Shown one piece after another: positions 22,652 to 32,669 of a stretch of 64,000 nt of DNA. Position numbers and translations under genes: made by a program. The notes beneath the pieces were generated by a model that saw only the letters and a program-made list of their open reading frames with translations, had not been told where the DNA came from and made no database searches. The first letter of the stretch is position 1. Each line of letters opens with the position of its first letter. Origin of the DNA: Cycas panzhihuaensis (Eukaryota > Cycadophyta); assembly GCA_023213395.1 (NCBI GenBank), contig CM041465.1, positions 215,457,741-215,521,740 of the forward strand, written 5' to 3'.

Positions 22652-25048
22652 CTACTGCTGTTGGCCCGCTCCTGGGGTGCCATCTCCTGGTCTCTGTGAT
22701 CCCTCTCTTGGGGACCACATGCCTCCGAGGCTCCTCCTGGGCCTCCGCGAGTTGCCCGCCTCGCTCTCCTCGTCTCTCGGTCGTCTCGGGGTCGTCGCCA
22801 CCGTGTGGGTACGTGTCCTGCTCCGGCTCGACCTCGAGACCACCTGTGCTACCAGCTGATCATATCTGGCCTGGATACGATCCCGCTCTCCCCGGAGTGC
22901 CTCCTTTGTCACCCTGAGACGCTCAGTGATCACTGCTAGCTGGGTTCTGCTCTCTTCATCTCCACCTGCACCACCCTGTGCCTCTAGAGCCTATACCCGT
23001 CCTTGCAGCTCGTCTCACTCGCATCTCGCATCATCTCTCTCCTGCTGTAGTCGTCCCTAGGATGTCGCGTGCTCTTGGGACTCTACAGCCCATATGTCCC
23101 TTGCCCTCACCATCGGGGCGAACGCCTCTCTGTGGGCTCCTGCCGCTCTAGGCTCATCACCTACCTGGATGGGCGGTTGCCCCTCTGCATATACCTGAGG
23201 GAATATCTCCCTCACCATAGCCTCTACTAATCTCTGGATCTCTGCTGTACCTGCCAATGCAACATGCCATGTGTGAGTCTATACCTCACAATATACCATG
23301 ATCAAATCAAACCAAACTTCTATCTGGATACTAAATGACTCTGGAAAAGGTTAGGTCTCACTGTGGCCTTTGCTCCTGTAGCGCCATCCTCCTCCTCGGC
23401 TCTCACTTCGCAGTGCCTCGTCCTCGCACCTCCTCCTGCACGGGTCTCCCTCCTCGCAGGTGGGCCCGGCTCTCGTCCCCCGGATCCCATCACAACTGTA
23501 GCTGCGAGCCCAGTCACGGGTCCCCGACCTTGCCCCTGCTCAGGCATGCCCCGCCTCCTCCCAGCCTCCGGATGGACCCCCTGTGTCTCCTGTTATCCCT
23601 GACGGACCTGCCTCCCCTGCAGGTCATGATGGGCCAGCCCTGCTATCTCCACTATCTCCACTATCCCTATCATCACTGCTATCATCGCCTGCGGGCACTC
23701 CTGTTCCACCTGCCTCGTCGTCACTATCCCACCTCACCGTCCTGTAGGGCTCAACTATGTAGTCTGGGAGGGTGAGGAGGTCTAGTGATGTGGCCTCTAC
23801 CGATCGTCTGACATGGGCTCTGTCCTCTGTCCCCCTCAGTCGAGTCTGCCACCTGTGGACCATCGGGGCTTGCTCTGTAATGGGGTGTGGTCCCCCCGCT
23901 GGTGCCACTGCCACGAAGTGGTCGAAGTACCAACACTGTAATAGTGTGCTGTATGATAGACCACCTCTGCCAGTCGTCCTGATAGTATCCAGCTAGGCGA
24001 CGAGGTTCGCCGCTATCAGGGCTGCCCAATCCATCCTCTCGCCGGCTTTGCAGCGGCGAACTGCATCCATCCACCAGCCTGGAACCTCTCGATAGTTCTA
24101 TTTCTGGGAAATCTGAAACAGAATGCATAGTATGACCAGGTTCCTTACTTGAGGAATCCCTGACATCAGAATCATGCGGAGGGTGCTCCTCCGATCCCAT
24201 CTGCCGCCTCACCGTGAAGAGCAGGCGCCTCCCCGTGTGTTGCCTTAGTCTTTGGGCGGTGTCCGAGTCTCACCTCCCCCACATTGAACTCCCAGTATCC
24301 GTCGGATATCCCTCGGCATGACCATCACATCCCCCACCTATGGTAGGTGGAACACATGTCTCATCCTGTCCCAATGGGACACTATGTCAACCAATAGCCT
24401 CTGGTCAGATGTGTATTGAGGTGTCTTGAGGGCCTTGTACAGGCTACACCTCTGCAGCATATCCCTATCCTCCTAAATTATCATCTCCATGTAACTCAAC
24501 ATAGCCATACCTACGTTCTCGCGGTTATCTACCGTGAGGACAGCCTGTTCACACCAAAAATAACTCAAGTCAGTCTCATGTTAGTTACTGTCATCTCTCT
24601 CTCTCTCAAACCTCTCTCTGCCTAAGATTTGGGGCTCTTTTGGCCCTTGTGTCTATTTTTCTGCCTTTATGCCTTCGTACTGCGCCAAACTTAGTGGTAC
24701 CGCTAAGTTTGGCACAGGTCCCGCGGCGATCATGGGACCCGCGGTAATGATCATGCCATCGCGATCATTACCGCGGTACGAACGGTGATCCCCCAAAGGG
24801 GGGGATTTCCGCCCCGAAAAACCCAAATTTTTTTCTGGTGGACCTCGTGGGGCTCACCGGGACCAGGGCTCCCTAATGCCCAGGTCCCCGCCTCTTTCTG
24901 GGTCTGATTCAGACTCCGAGAGGCCTCTCGTTGCCCATAAGGGGCACTAAAATCATGTAAAAACCTTAAAAAATCAACAAACTTTGAACTTCAAAATAGG
25001 CTGGGTTTAGTGATATCCACTCACTGGATCTAGTCTCGCCATCGCCAT
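22652..25048 (-). pseudogene. Antisense plant mobile domain (PMD) gene inside element A
   Basis: A gene opposite to gag-pol. Proposed exons: 25048-25025 (8 codons, MAMARLDP), 24544-23362 and 23250-22652; introns are 480 and 111 bp with GTGAGT and GTGAGA donors and CAG acceptors. Spliced length is 1,806 nt, a multiple of three. Exon 2 has the PMD signature: LQRCSLYKALKTP, SDQRLLVDIVSHWD, HVFHLP-(stop)-VGDVMVMPRDIRRILG, matching the PMD consensus L-x-x-LVERW-x-PETHTFHLP-x-GEMTITL-x-DV-x-x-LLGLP. Later come LLQCWYFDHF, an acidic Asp/Ser tract, and in exon 3 a helical RDRIQARYDQLVAQV segment and a basic Arg/Ser tail. Plant PMD proteins include MAIN and transposon-borne relatives; its role here is unknown. 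Several stops make it a pseudogene. Confidence 0.8.
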
Positions 25049-25208
25049 GTCGTCCTATCGGTCGCGCTCGCTCTCTCCGCCCTTCTATCTGACGATCTGA
25101 TCTCCCTCTGCGTGCCTCCAAAGTTGGGCGGCACTCTGCTGCGTAAGGAAATGGCTCTGGTTTCGTACGAGAGCCGGTGAAAATGAATCCATTTTCCCGT
25201 TGTTTTCC

Positions 25209-25215
25209 TTATATA
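25209..25215 (-). promoter_or_regulatory. TATA box of the antisense PMD gene (A)
   Basis: Minus strand CCTATATAAGG, about 160 bp upstream of the PMD ATG. B has CCTATATAAGG and C has CCTATATATAC at the equivalent place, all reading in the antisense direction. Confidence 0.7.
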
Positions 25216-25732
25216 GGCAGGGGCCCCAACGGGCACTTCCTCTGTTTTTGGTCTCGCATCAGTCGTTGGGACTGTCTCGTTGTCCTGATTACCTTTGCCT
25301 TCTAGCCCTGTCGTCAATTGTGCTTTATCAATGCCCTTTCTGCCCGCCCTTGTGAGGGCATTTATGGTGCCTTGTTATCGCACTTTTGCCAAGGCCCTTC
25401 TGCATCGTTTTACGCGCTACTCCCGTGCCTGCCCGAGTTTATACTCGTTTGGCTCGTTTCGTCACCATGGACTCGTTTCCGTGGCCCTTTTTCGCTCTTG
25501 GGGTCCCCAGAGGGAATGCTCCCCCGCCTGGGGGCATGTTTCGCTTCCTGAAGCGACCTTTTGGCGCCCCAGGAGGCCGTTCCTTCCGACCACCCTTTGC
25601 TGGTGATCAGGTTGCTTGCTCTCGCCCTGGGTAACCTCATTGCTAGGTCCTCCTACCCTTCACGGCCATCTTCTGCTTGCTTTTCGAGCATTGCTTTCAC
25701 CATCCATTGTCTGCTTGGATTTTGTGTCACCT

Positions 25733-26154
25733 ATGTCCGTCTACATCTTTACTGACGGTGGAAGCCGCAGTAATCCTGGACCTTCTGCCGCTGCGTGGAT
25801 TCTCCATGACCCTTACGACATGATATCCTCCGCTCTGGGATCTTCCTCCCGGAGGCTACCAATAACGAAGCTGAGTATATAGCTATTATTGAAGCCCTTA
25901 CTGATGCTCTCCATTTCCATCACGGATCCATTGTTTTGCTTTGTGACTCTCAAGTTGTGGTGTCTCATCTCACCCAGGTTTACCAGGTGCGATGCCCTCA
26001 CTTGAGGACTCTTGCTTTTGCTGCCAGATCTCTCTTTGCCTGCTTTTCTTCTGCCGATATCCAGCATATCCCTCGAGCCCTCAACGCTGAGGCAGATAGT
26101 CTTGTTCGCCTCATCCTTGAGCACCGCCTTCCTCTCCTTGCTGACCGTCCCTGA
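25733..26154 (+). pseudogene. Second (archaeal-type) RNase H of element A, placed after integrase
   Basis: A free-standing frame from an ATG also present in B and C. All four catalytic residues are visible: Asp in FTDGGSRSNPGP, Glu in TNNEAEYIAII, Asp in LLCDSQVVVSHL, Asp in NAEADSLVRL. The domain is of the RNase HI type found as the extra RNase H of Tat elements; RNase H removes RNA from RNA-DNA hybrids. One base is missing relative to B (422 against 423 nt), giving a frameshift near 25812 between the first Asp and the Glu. Its neighbours are the divergent PMD promoter and the 3' LTR, not RT. How it would be expressed (spliced, subgenomic or own promoter) is not visible. Confidence 0.88.
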
Positions 26155-26552
26155 GGCTTGCCTGGCCTTCCCGTCGCCCAAGCCCTAGGTTGTCTGTCAC
26201 TTTGCTTTGCGATCCGTTCGCACCTCCGAAACCAGGCTACTAATGAGGTAAAACTATGGTGCCTACTCTTTGCTTACTCTCTGCTCGACTATGCATGCTC
26301 TCCTTTGCATCATTTGTGGTGGGGGCAGCCCCCTCGCCTGTCTCCTTCTTCCAGTTGATTTCTAGGTGGCTTATAGGCAGCCCCTATGTTGTCCCCACCA
26401 CCGCTTTCATATCCACGCATTCCGCCATGACACTCACCGGCACCCTTGCCTACTGTTATGATCTTGATTGATATATCTATATACGCATGTACTCTTGTGA
26501 TTGTGTTGCCGGATTTACCATCGCACTGTGCTTTTGAGCGAGGCTCTTCTTA

Positions 26553-26562
26553 CGCAAGGCAG
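26553..26562 (+). other. Short polypurine tract of element A
   Basis: cgcaaggcag precedes the 3' LTR. B has ccaagggggcag in the same position, so A's tract looks shortened. Confidence 0.5.
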
Positions 26563-29158
26563 TGTTTCCCGGCTCCCGGGAATGGATACGGAATCACCGA
26601 CTCAGGTAAGTGCAGGTATGTTTTTTGCATCGTCAACTCTTCCTTTTCATGAGTATTTGCTTGCATGCTTGCATGTGCGTGGCTTTGTGGGCAACCTCGC
26701 CGTTGTCCACACTTATTTTAGCCTATGACGACTATAGCAGGGGCACACTCCTGGCAAGTGTGGCACCCTGGTGACCACATTACTTCCCGCATCTGCCCTC
26801 CTCGCTCTAGGATCCACTAGGTTTGTGCCACCTCCACCCGTGTGATGACTCATCATCGTCTGGTTAACTTGCCACCCTACTCGAGCCCTATTTTTGCTCC
26901 CTTGGACCCATTTGTTGGCATGTTTACCCCCAAGTAGGTGTTCTAGCTTCCCATTAGTCCTTTCGATCATCTGCCCCTAGCCTAGACTGGTTGGTGGGCC
27001 CTATTTTTGGCTCTAGGTGCATACCGCTAGATTTTTCGCGGCACCGCCGGAATATCCGTGGTACCGCCTTGATTCGCGATCTGTTGTGTCGAGTTGTTTT
27101 TAAAATCCGTGGTAATTTCGCATTTATTGCTGGCCCACGTGGCTCGCTCATATATTTCTCTTCGGTAGCACCCTAATCGCCTGCTTTAGGGTTTTAGTTG
27201 AGTACTTAAGCCCTTTTTGGCTCATTTTCCAGGATTCTTTGGCTCACTTTTGGAATTGGTCTCAAGGAAACATCATCCTGCTATGCTCTTCTCTGTTGTT
27301 CTGCTGCTGCTACTGGACCAGCGTCCCTCCTTCAGTGCCTAGTTCTCCTTTGGTGTGGCTGAGACATTCTCCCAGCCCCTCAAACACCTTGGAGAGGGCC
27401 TCTTTGGAGTGTTTTCCAGTTGATCTTTGCTCAGGCAATCCATAAGTGCTCCCAAGTGCAGGTGTTTCCTCTCACATCTCCTTAGCAGGGTCTCAAACCT
27501 GTTGTGCTTCAGACCTGGGCTAATTTCTCAGCCCTTCTCCGCTGTTCTTTGGCTAAGGCATACTCCTTGCCTCCCCTACTCAGGTACTCTTATTTTTTTT
27601 ACATTGTTTATTGTGATATTCATGCTCAGTCTAGCTTGCTCTTTGCTTGCTCTTGTAAGTTGGTTTTCCTCCCTTTTGTGGGCTGTTATACCACTCTTTC
27701 TGTGCTTCTTGCCTGCGTTTTCTACTCAAGGCAGCAGCGTTGAGGGGTGGCATAGGTTTTGGAGAGGAGCTGGGTGGATCCCGTACCACCTTCCATGCTC
27801 CCTAAGAGGCTCTAAGCCCTCCAAAGCCTCCCTCTAGCCCCGTGCTACCCTTGGCTTGCAAACAAGGGTTTGAAGGCTTCCTTTTGGTCGCCCAAACCAG
27901 CGCTGTCACAAGTTGCAGCGCTGATTTGGGGCCTTTTGCTCAGGTTTGGGCATCACTCATAAGTCCCAACCGTTGGTTTGTGCTTCACCTTTTCTTCCCG
28001 GTCGCCCAGCTTGCTCCCCATAGCATCCCGACTCGTCATGGGTTTCCTTGGGCCTCCCCTTGCCTTTTTTGCTGCCATTTTCCAGCCCTTGCTCTTGACT
28101 TTATCCTCGCTGCCTCGTGGCTCTTGAGGGGAGGTTAGGGCACCATTTGCGGGAGGTAGGCCACTCAGGAGCTTCTAGATCATTTACTTTCGCCTTGGTC
28201 ACTCTTTCTTGGGTATTTTCTTTGTTGGATTGGCACTAACGCATGTATGTTTAGGTTTATATTTATCACTTGAGCATATATTGCTAGATCTTTGTGTTGC
28301 ATGTTAGTGCTCTTCCCCCGGGAAGGGAGAGATCGCCTTTACTTGCAAGTATTCGGGGCAGCGTGGAGGATACCGCCCGTTAGCCTCGTTATCGGTAAGT
28401 ACCGTTGTGTTTGTTATATTTTTCGTGTTGTTTCGCTTATTAGTTGGTGCTTCTTTCCTTTCTAGGCATCGCATTTGATTTTCCGGGGAAGGTAAGGAAG
28501 CCCCTCTTTTCTACCTGCCGCAACGTCTTGCATCCAATGCGCCGTGCGGACTGTTTGGTGCTCCTCGAGAAGGCTTCCTCGCCACGCACACCCTCGGTCC
28601 AAGTGCACGTTTCGCTCCACTTCGCTACCTCCTTTTTTGCCTTTTATTTTCCTGTAGTAACTAGCACATTGAAAGATAAAAGGGGAAAATTTGGTGTCGC
28701 GTTTGGTTGCATTTCATTTACTTTGTTATACACATTTTTACTTTTACCGTCTATAGGAAAGGTTGTAGGAACTCTCTTTCTCCACCTTTCTCCTCTTCTC
28801 CCCAACCACACAAGTGCCTTACTTCTCGCATCACTTGTGTACCCGGTTAGGTTGTGTAGGCTTACTCTTGACTCTTTCCCTTTGGATTTCCTCTTCCCCC
28901 TTCTGGCCACCCAAGGGTGGGAGGGTCCTACCCCTAGGTCAACCCAGGTTTGCCCTACGCACCTTCACCCCTTGCTCGAAGCGGTGAAGGGTCACCTGAT
29001 AGTAGCCATACTCCATTGCAGATCCCAAACTCGCGCTCCGGCGCATGGGGCGCTCTGCGTGATAGTTACTCACCTCTTAGGTCCCACCTTCTACCTTTTC
29101 ACCACTCACTCTCCCCCATACCTATTAGTTAGGTAGTTATCCTATAACAGCGCGTCCA
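26563..29158 (+). repeat. 3' LTR of element A
   Basis: 2,596 bp, starts tgtttcccgg, ends cgcgtcca, then the TSD actat. Differences from the 5' LTR are scattered except for a cluster at about 26998-27150. Confidence 0.92.
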
Positions 29159-29397
29159 ACTATAAAAACCAATAGGGGATGAGGTAGCTGACTCTGGGGC
29201 AAAAAGGCTCACTTGGTGATGAAAAAGGGGCCATAAATGATATGCAAAAAGTAGTAGAAAAAGAGAATTTGGTGTGAAGATGGTACTTAGCCCAGAATAG
29301 GTATGATAAGAGTCCTTGGAGGTGGCTATGGTAGCAATTCCACCCTAAAAAAGATTGGGGAGCTAAAGGGCACCTGAATGAAGGGGGAGGTGTCCCC

Positions 29398-29405
29398 TAT
29401 ATATA
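29398..29405 (+). promoter_or_regulatory. TATA box of the antisense PMD gene (C)
   Basis: cctatatatacaag, 163 bp upstream of the conserved exon-1 ATG of C's antisense gene. It occupies the position of the TATA boxes in A and B. Confidence 0.6.
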
Positions 29406-29567
29406 CAAGTTCCTTTAGAATTTAGAATTCATTTTTACCATTCCCTAGAGGATTTCTAGAATAAATCCCTATATCTTTATGTTTTCCTTTACCTTCATGA
29501 GCCTACTATGGGAGATCTGACCATTGGATTAGCGAGCAGGAGGAGCCATAGGGTCCGCATTAATGAC

Positions 29568-31800
29568 ATGGCTCTAGCGTACCTAAATTTGGTAATTAGA
29601 TATATATTAGTTTTGTTATTTTGTGTGTCTTTTGTTGATGTGTTTTTAGGTAGTTGGGCTATGCCCAAATAGGTAGAATGAGGCTAAAAGGGGCCAATTT
29701 AGGAGCTCATTCTAGGTTGGTCTAGGGAATCTCAATGCCTTGGCCCTAATAGGGCAACTATTGGGCCCTAAAAATCACTTCTTTTGTTGATTTTTTTAGA
29801 GTATAAGTGGTTTGCTATGTACCATAAATGTTACAGTAATACTACAAATTATATTGTAGTATTACATAAATATATGCAATACTATAATCATATCTATGGT
29901 ATCATAAATATTCTATGATATAGACATATATCTATATATTAAAAAATATGTATTTTTTATTGTAGAATATTTATTACATTTGGTTGTGTTTTGCTAACTG
30001 ATGAGAAGCACTTTTTTAGTCTCAATATCTAACTTGTGAAAGGTTTTGTGGAGTGTAGGTTATTATCACAATTGATAACTATAAAAACATAGATGTGCCT
30101 ATGTTTGGGCTAGTGGATCTCATGACCACTCATGACTAGGAGGAACTATAGCAATGCAGAGTATTGAGGATCATCACAATGTATTAATATATATTAGAGC
30201 AGGCCCTCCTAGTAGATATAGTCTCACATTAAGATAGGAGGAGGCAAGTTTTTCACTTGTTGATGGTGGATACTTGACTATTATAGTTAGTGATGTCAAG
30301 AGGATATTAGGGCTACCAACAAGGGGAGCACCTCTTGAGCTAAGAGTGTTACCCAGTATTGAGAAGGCTTACTAAGCAACTTCCAAGTTTCTTTATGGTT
30401 GAGGACACTGGGATTGATGCAGTAGGAAGGTGAAGAAGATTATGACCACATGGATTCCTCATTAGAGGAAACTAATCATCTTTTTTATTGTATTATAAAT
30501 ATCCCAAAGATAGAACTACCATGAGGTACTCAGAGGATGGATGGGTATCATATGGCATTGCAAGGCTAGAGAGAGACTAAACTAAACTGGGCAACCCATG
30601 TCATTATCAATATGCAAGCATGATCGGATCATATCAAAGATGCAGGACAAGGAGGGTTCTCATATTATTCAATCTTGTAGTGTTGGTTCTTTGATTATTT
30701 CCATAGAGCAGCACCAATCATAGGGCCATATCTAGTGGCACCTAATGGACCATTGATCCATCGATGGCTCTCATGCTTTTATAGCTTGGGAGAGCCAGAA
30801 CAGGTATGCTAATCAATAGTTACCACCTCCTTGGAGCTGCTCACAATTGATGATTATGTGAGGCATCCCTACCAAGGAGTCCACTAGGATAGTAATGAGG
30901 AGGGGGGTGCAAACATTGTAGGGAAGGCCACGAAGGCAGGAGATAAGGAGGGGGAAGATGACAAGAACACTAGAGGGGGTAAGTGGAGGCGAGGAGGTGC
31001 ATGGAGGTGACTTAGAGGAGGGTGAGGGAGGAGTTCTTGATGTCATAGTACCCCTAGAGAGAGCTCCATAGAGAGGTAGTCCCCTTTACCATTTGATTTT
31101 AGTCCATTTACAACTACTTTAGTTTATTTGACTATATATATTAGTCACTAACACATAGACTTATTGATTAATAGGGTCAAGTATTATAGTGGAGCTTATC
31201 GATAGAGTTATTATAAACCTATTCCATATGGTATATGCAAAGGGCTAGCCTGCTATAGCAAACAAAAAGGATCCAACATCAACATATCCCCATATAATAG
31301 CCTTTGCTCCTATGCTTCAAGTAAGGGAGATGTGGGTGATAAAGATGCATGAGATTTGATCATATCAGGATTAGATCGAGGCTGAGTGGGATTAGCTTTA
31401 GGGAGAGAAGGACTAGCTCTAAGCTTGAGTGAGGGAGTTAGAGGTATTAGGGTTTGAGATGATGCCTCCTATGGTAGTAGCAATTCTATGGATGGATTTA
31501 GGTATAAAGGTATTGATTGTGATCCTAGAGATGTAGCTGAAGGCTATACAGGGTGAGAGGGATTGGCTCCAAGTGATGTACGAGTGACTGGTGGAGCAGA
31601 TGGTGGCCCAATCATCAAGGACCCACACAAACACAATGATGTAGCAGTATTAGAGGGAGGAGGAGGTTCACCCATGAGATGAAGGGAGTGAGAACGAGCC
31701 AAGGAGGAGCTAGAGGGGTACTTAGACCCCACCTAAGAAAAGGAGGGATTAACTAGGAGATGATACCTTTGAGAGCATGTGATGGGAATGATTACACTTT
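29568..31800 (+). pseudogene. Antisense PMD gene of element C, heavily decayed
   Basis: Opposite in direction to C's gag-pol. Exon 1 is again 8 codons (29568-29591, MALAYLNL) with a GTAATT donor; the exon 2 acceptor GTGTAG gives a start at 30059 and a 467-bp intron. Exon 2 reads VIITIDNYKNIDV, then ALLVDIVSH-(stop)-DRRRQVFHL, then SDVKRILGLPTRGAPLELRVLP, clear PMD signatures. A second intron near 31076-31174 is likely, followed by VELIDRVIINLFHMVYAKG, matching exon 3 of B. Many stops. The right end is approximate; the gene runs into TA/TGTA microsatellite sequence at about 31.9 kb. It supports the gene being ancestral to the whole family. Confidence 0.7.
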
Positions 31801-31924
31801 AAATACGTAGAGGAAATTTGGGCCTCTAGGGGTATGGATTTTGTATATATAGTTGTACACCCTTGTAAGGATCTCAATTTCCTCATGGGATGCAAAATCC
31901 CTATCTGCATTGTACTCTTTTTTT

Positions 31925-32003
31925 GTATCTATATATATACATACATATATATATATATGTATCTATATATGCATGTATGTATGTATGTATGTATGTATGT
32001 ATA
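31925..32003. repeat. TA / TGTA microsatellite
   Basis: Alternating (TA)n and (TGTA)n sequence, including about eight TGTA or ATGT units, just before C's conserved hairpin at 32004. A and B have shorter TA runs in the same relative place. Confidence 0.85.
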
Positions 32004-32021
32004 GGGACCAATTGGTACCCC
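32004..32021 (+). terminator. Conserved hairpin downstream of the antisense PMD gene (C)
   Basis: GGGACCAATTGGTACCCC, partly self-complementary, equivalent to 22491-22507 in A and 39345-39361 in B. Confidence 0.4.
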
Positions 32022-32559
32022 ATCATACTTTTGTATCTCTTATGTACTCATGACATGGATATACATTGTATGCTTTGTTATTCCTATGTGTGTATATGCT
32101 TACTCTTATGCATATTTAGCCTAGTATTTACTCTTGCGCATGGCCTCATAGCTCATACACATATGTATAATATCATAGCTTACATATATTATACACATAT
32201 ACCATTCACATGAAATGAAATCATATACTTGATTACTAGTTTAGAAGTCCCATGGCCCATTATAGGATTAATGCCATCACTAGATAAGAATGGTAGGAGA
32301 GAAACCTTGGTAAGGTGCCTTGCTGAGAGGTAGCATTAGCCAAGGTAAAGGTAGTTTAGGCTCACTTTAGAATAGGAAAATATAGTAGGGGTGATTCGCC
32401 ACCATGTCCCCCTTATAGGGGATGCTTGGCCTCATAAGTAGGGATAATTTAGGATCATTTTAGAGAGGGGGTTGGCAGTTTAAGCTCGTATTGGAGCATA
32501 GTGGTAGTTTAGGCTCATACCAGAGCAATGCTTAGTTACCCCCTTATATTGGAGGGCCT

Positions 32560-32664
32560 AGAGGTCAACTATAGAACCTCATGAGGAACTACCCATTGAT
32601 GGCTTTTACAAACTTGAAACCTTCTAATGTAGTAATTTAGTACATGCTAATATTTAAGGACTCA
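32560..32664 (-). pseudogene. Integrase C-terminal end of element C (left of B)
   Basis: The plus strand ccattgatggcttttacaaacttg matches the complement of B's NGKFLK end (39846 onwards), so this is the last part of C's integrase. It stops at the TSD of B, and the next codons resume at 48739. About 35 codons, with stops. Confidence 0.7.
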
Positions 32665-32669
32665 ATGAC
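32665..32669. repeat. Target-site duplication of element B
   Basis: atgac here and attac at 48734-48738, one mismatch. Removing B and one copy restores colinearity with the integrase sequence of B itself. Confidence 0.7.

Larger units (their letters stand above)
12567..29158 (+). mobile_element. Element A: complete Tat-type Ty3/gypsy retrotransposon, 16.6 kb
   Basis: Two LTRs of 2,595 and 2,596 bp and a perfect 5-bp target duplication enclose 11.4 kb of interior. Plus-strand order is primer site, gag, protease, RT, RNase H, integrase, then an antisense PMD gene, then a second RNase H and a short purine tract. The Tat assignment rests on the CX2HX4HX4C Gag knuckle, the non-chromodomain integrase tail ending NGKFLKKFY, the very long LTRs and the second RNase H. 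The coding capacity is complete but disabled by several stops, two frameshifts and loss of an RT active-site aspartate. Confidence 0.93.

Noticed and set aside
23751-24212. 153-codon minus-strand frame in A overlapping the PMD exon
   Set aside because: It lies in a different frame from the conserved PMD frame and has no counterpart in B.
25030-25317. 95-codon minus-strand frame upstream of the antisense gene in A
   Set aside because: It runs through the TATA box and leader; the equivalent frame is not kept in B or C, while the 8-codon exon is.
21990-25700. Considered an envelope-like gene between integrase and 3' LTR
   Set aside because: The long frame is antisense and PMD-like; no sense-strand frame with signal peptide or transmembrane segment is present.
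31853-32213. Plus-strand frames of up to 107 codons rich in Tyr, Ile and Cys
   Set aside because: They arise from the TA/TGTA microsatellite at 31925-32003.
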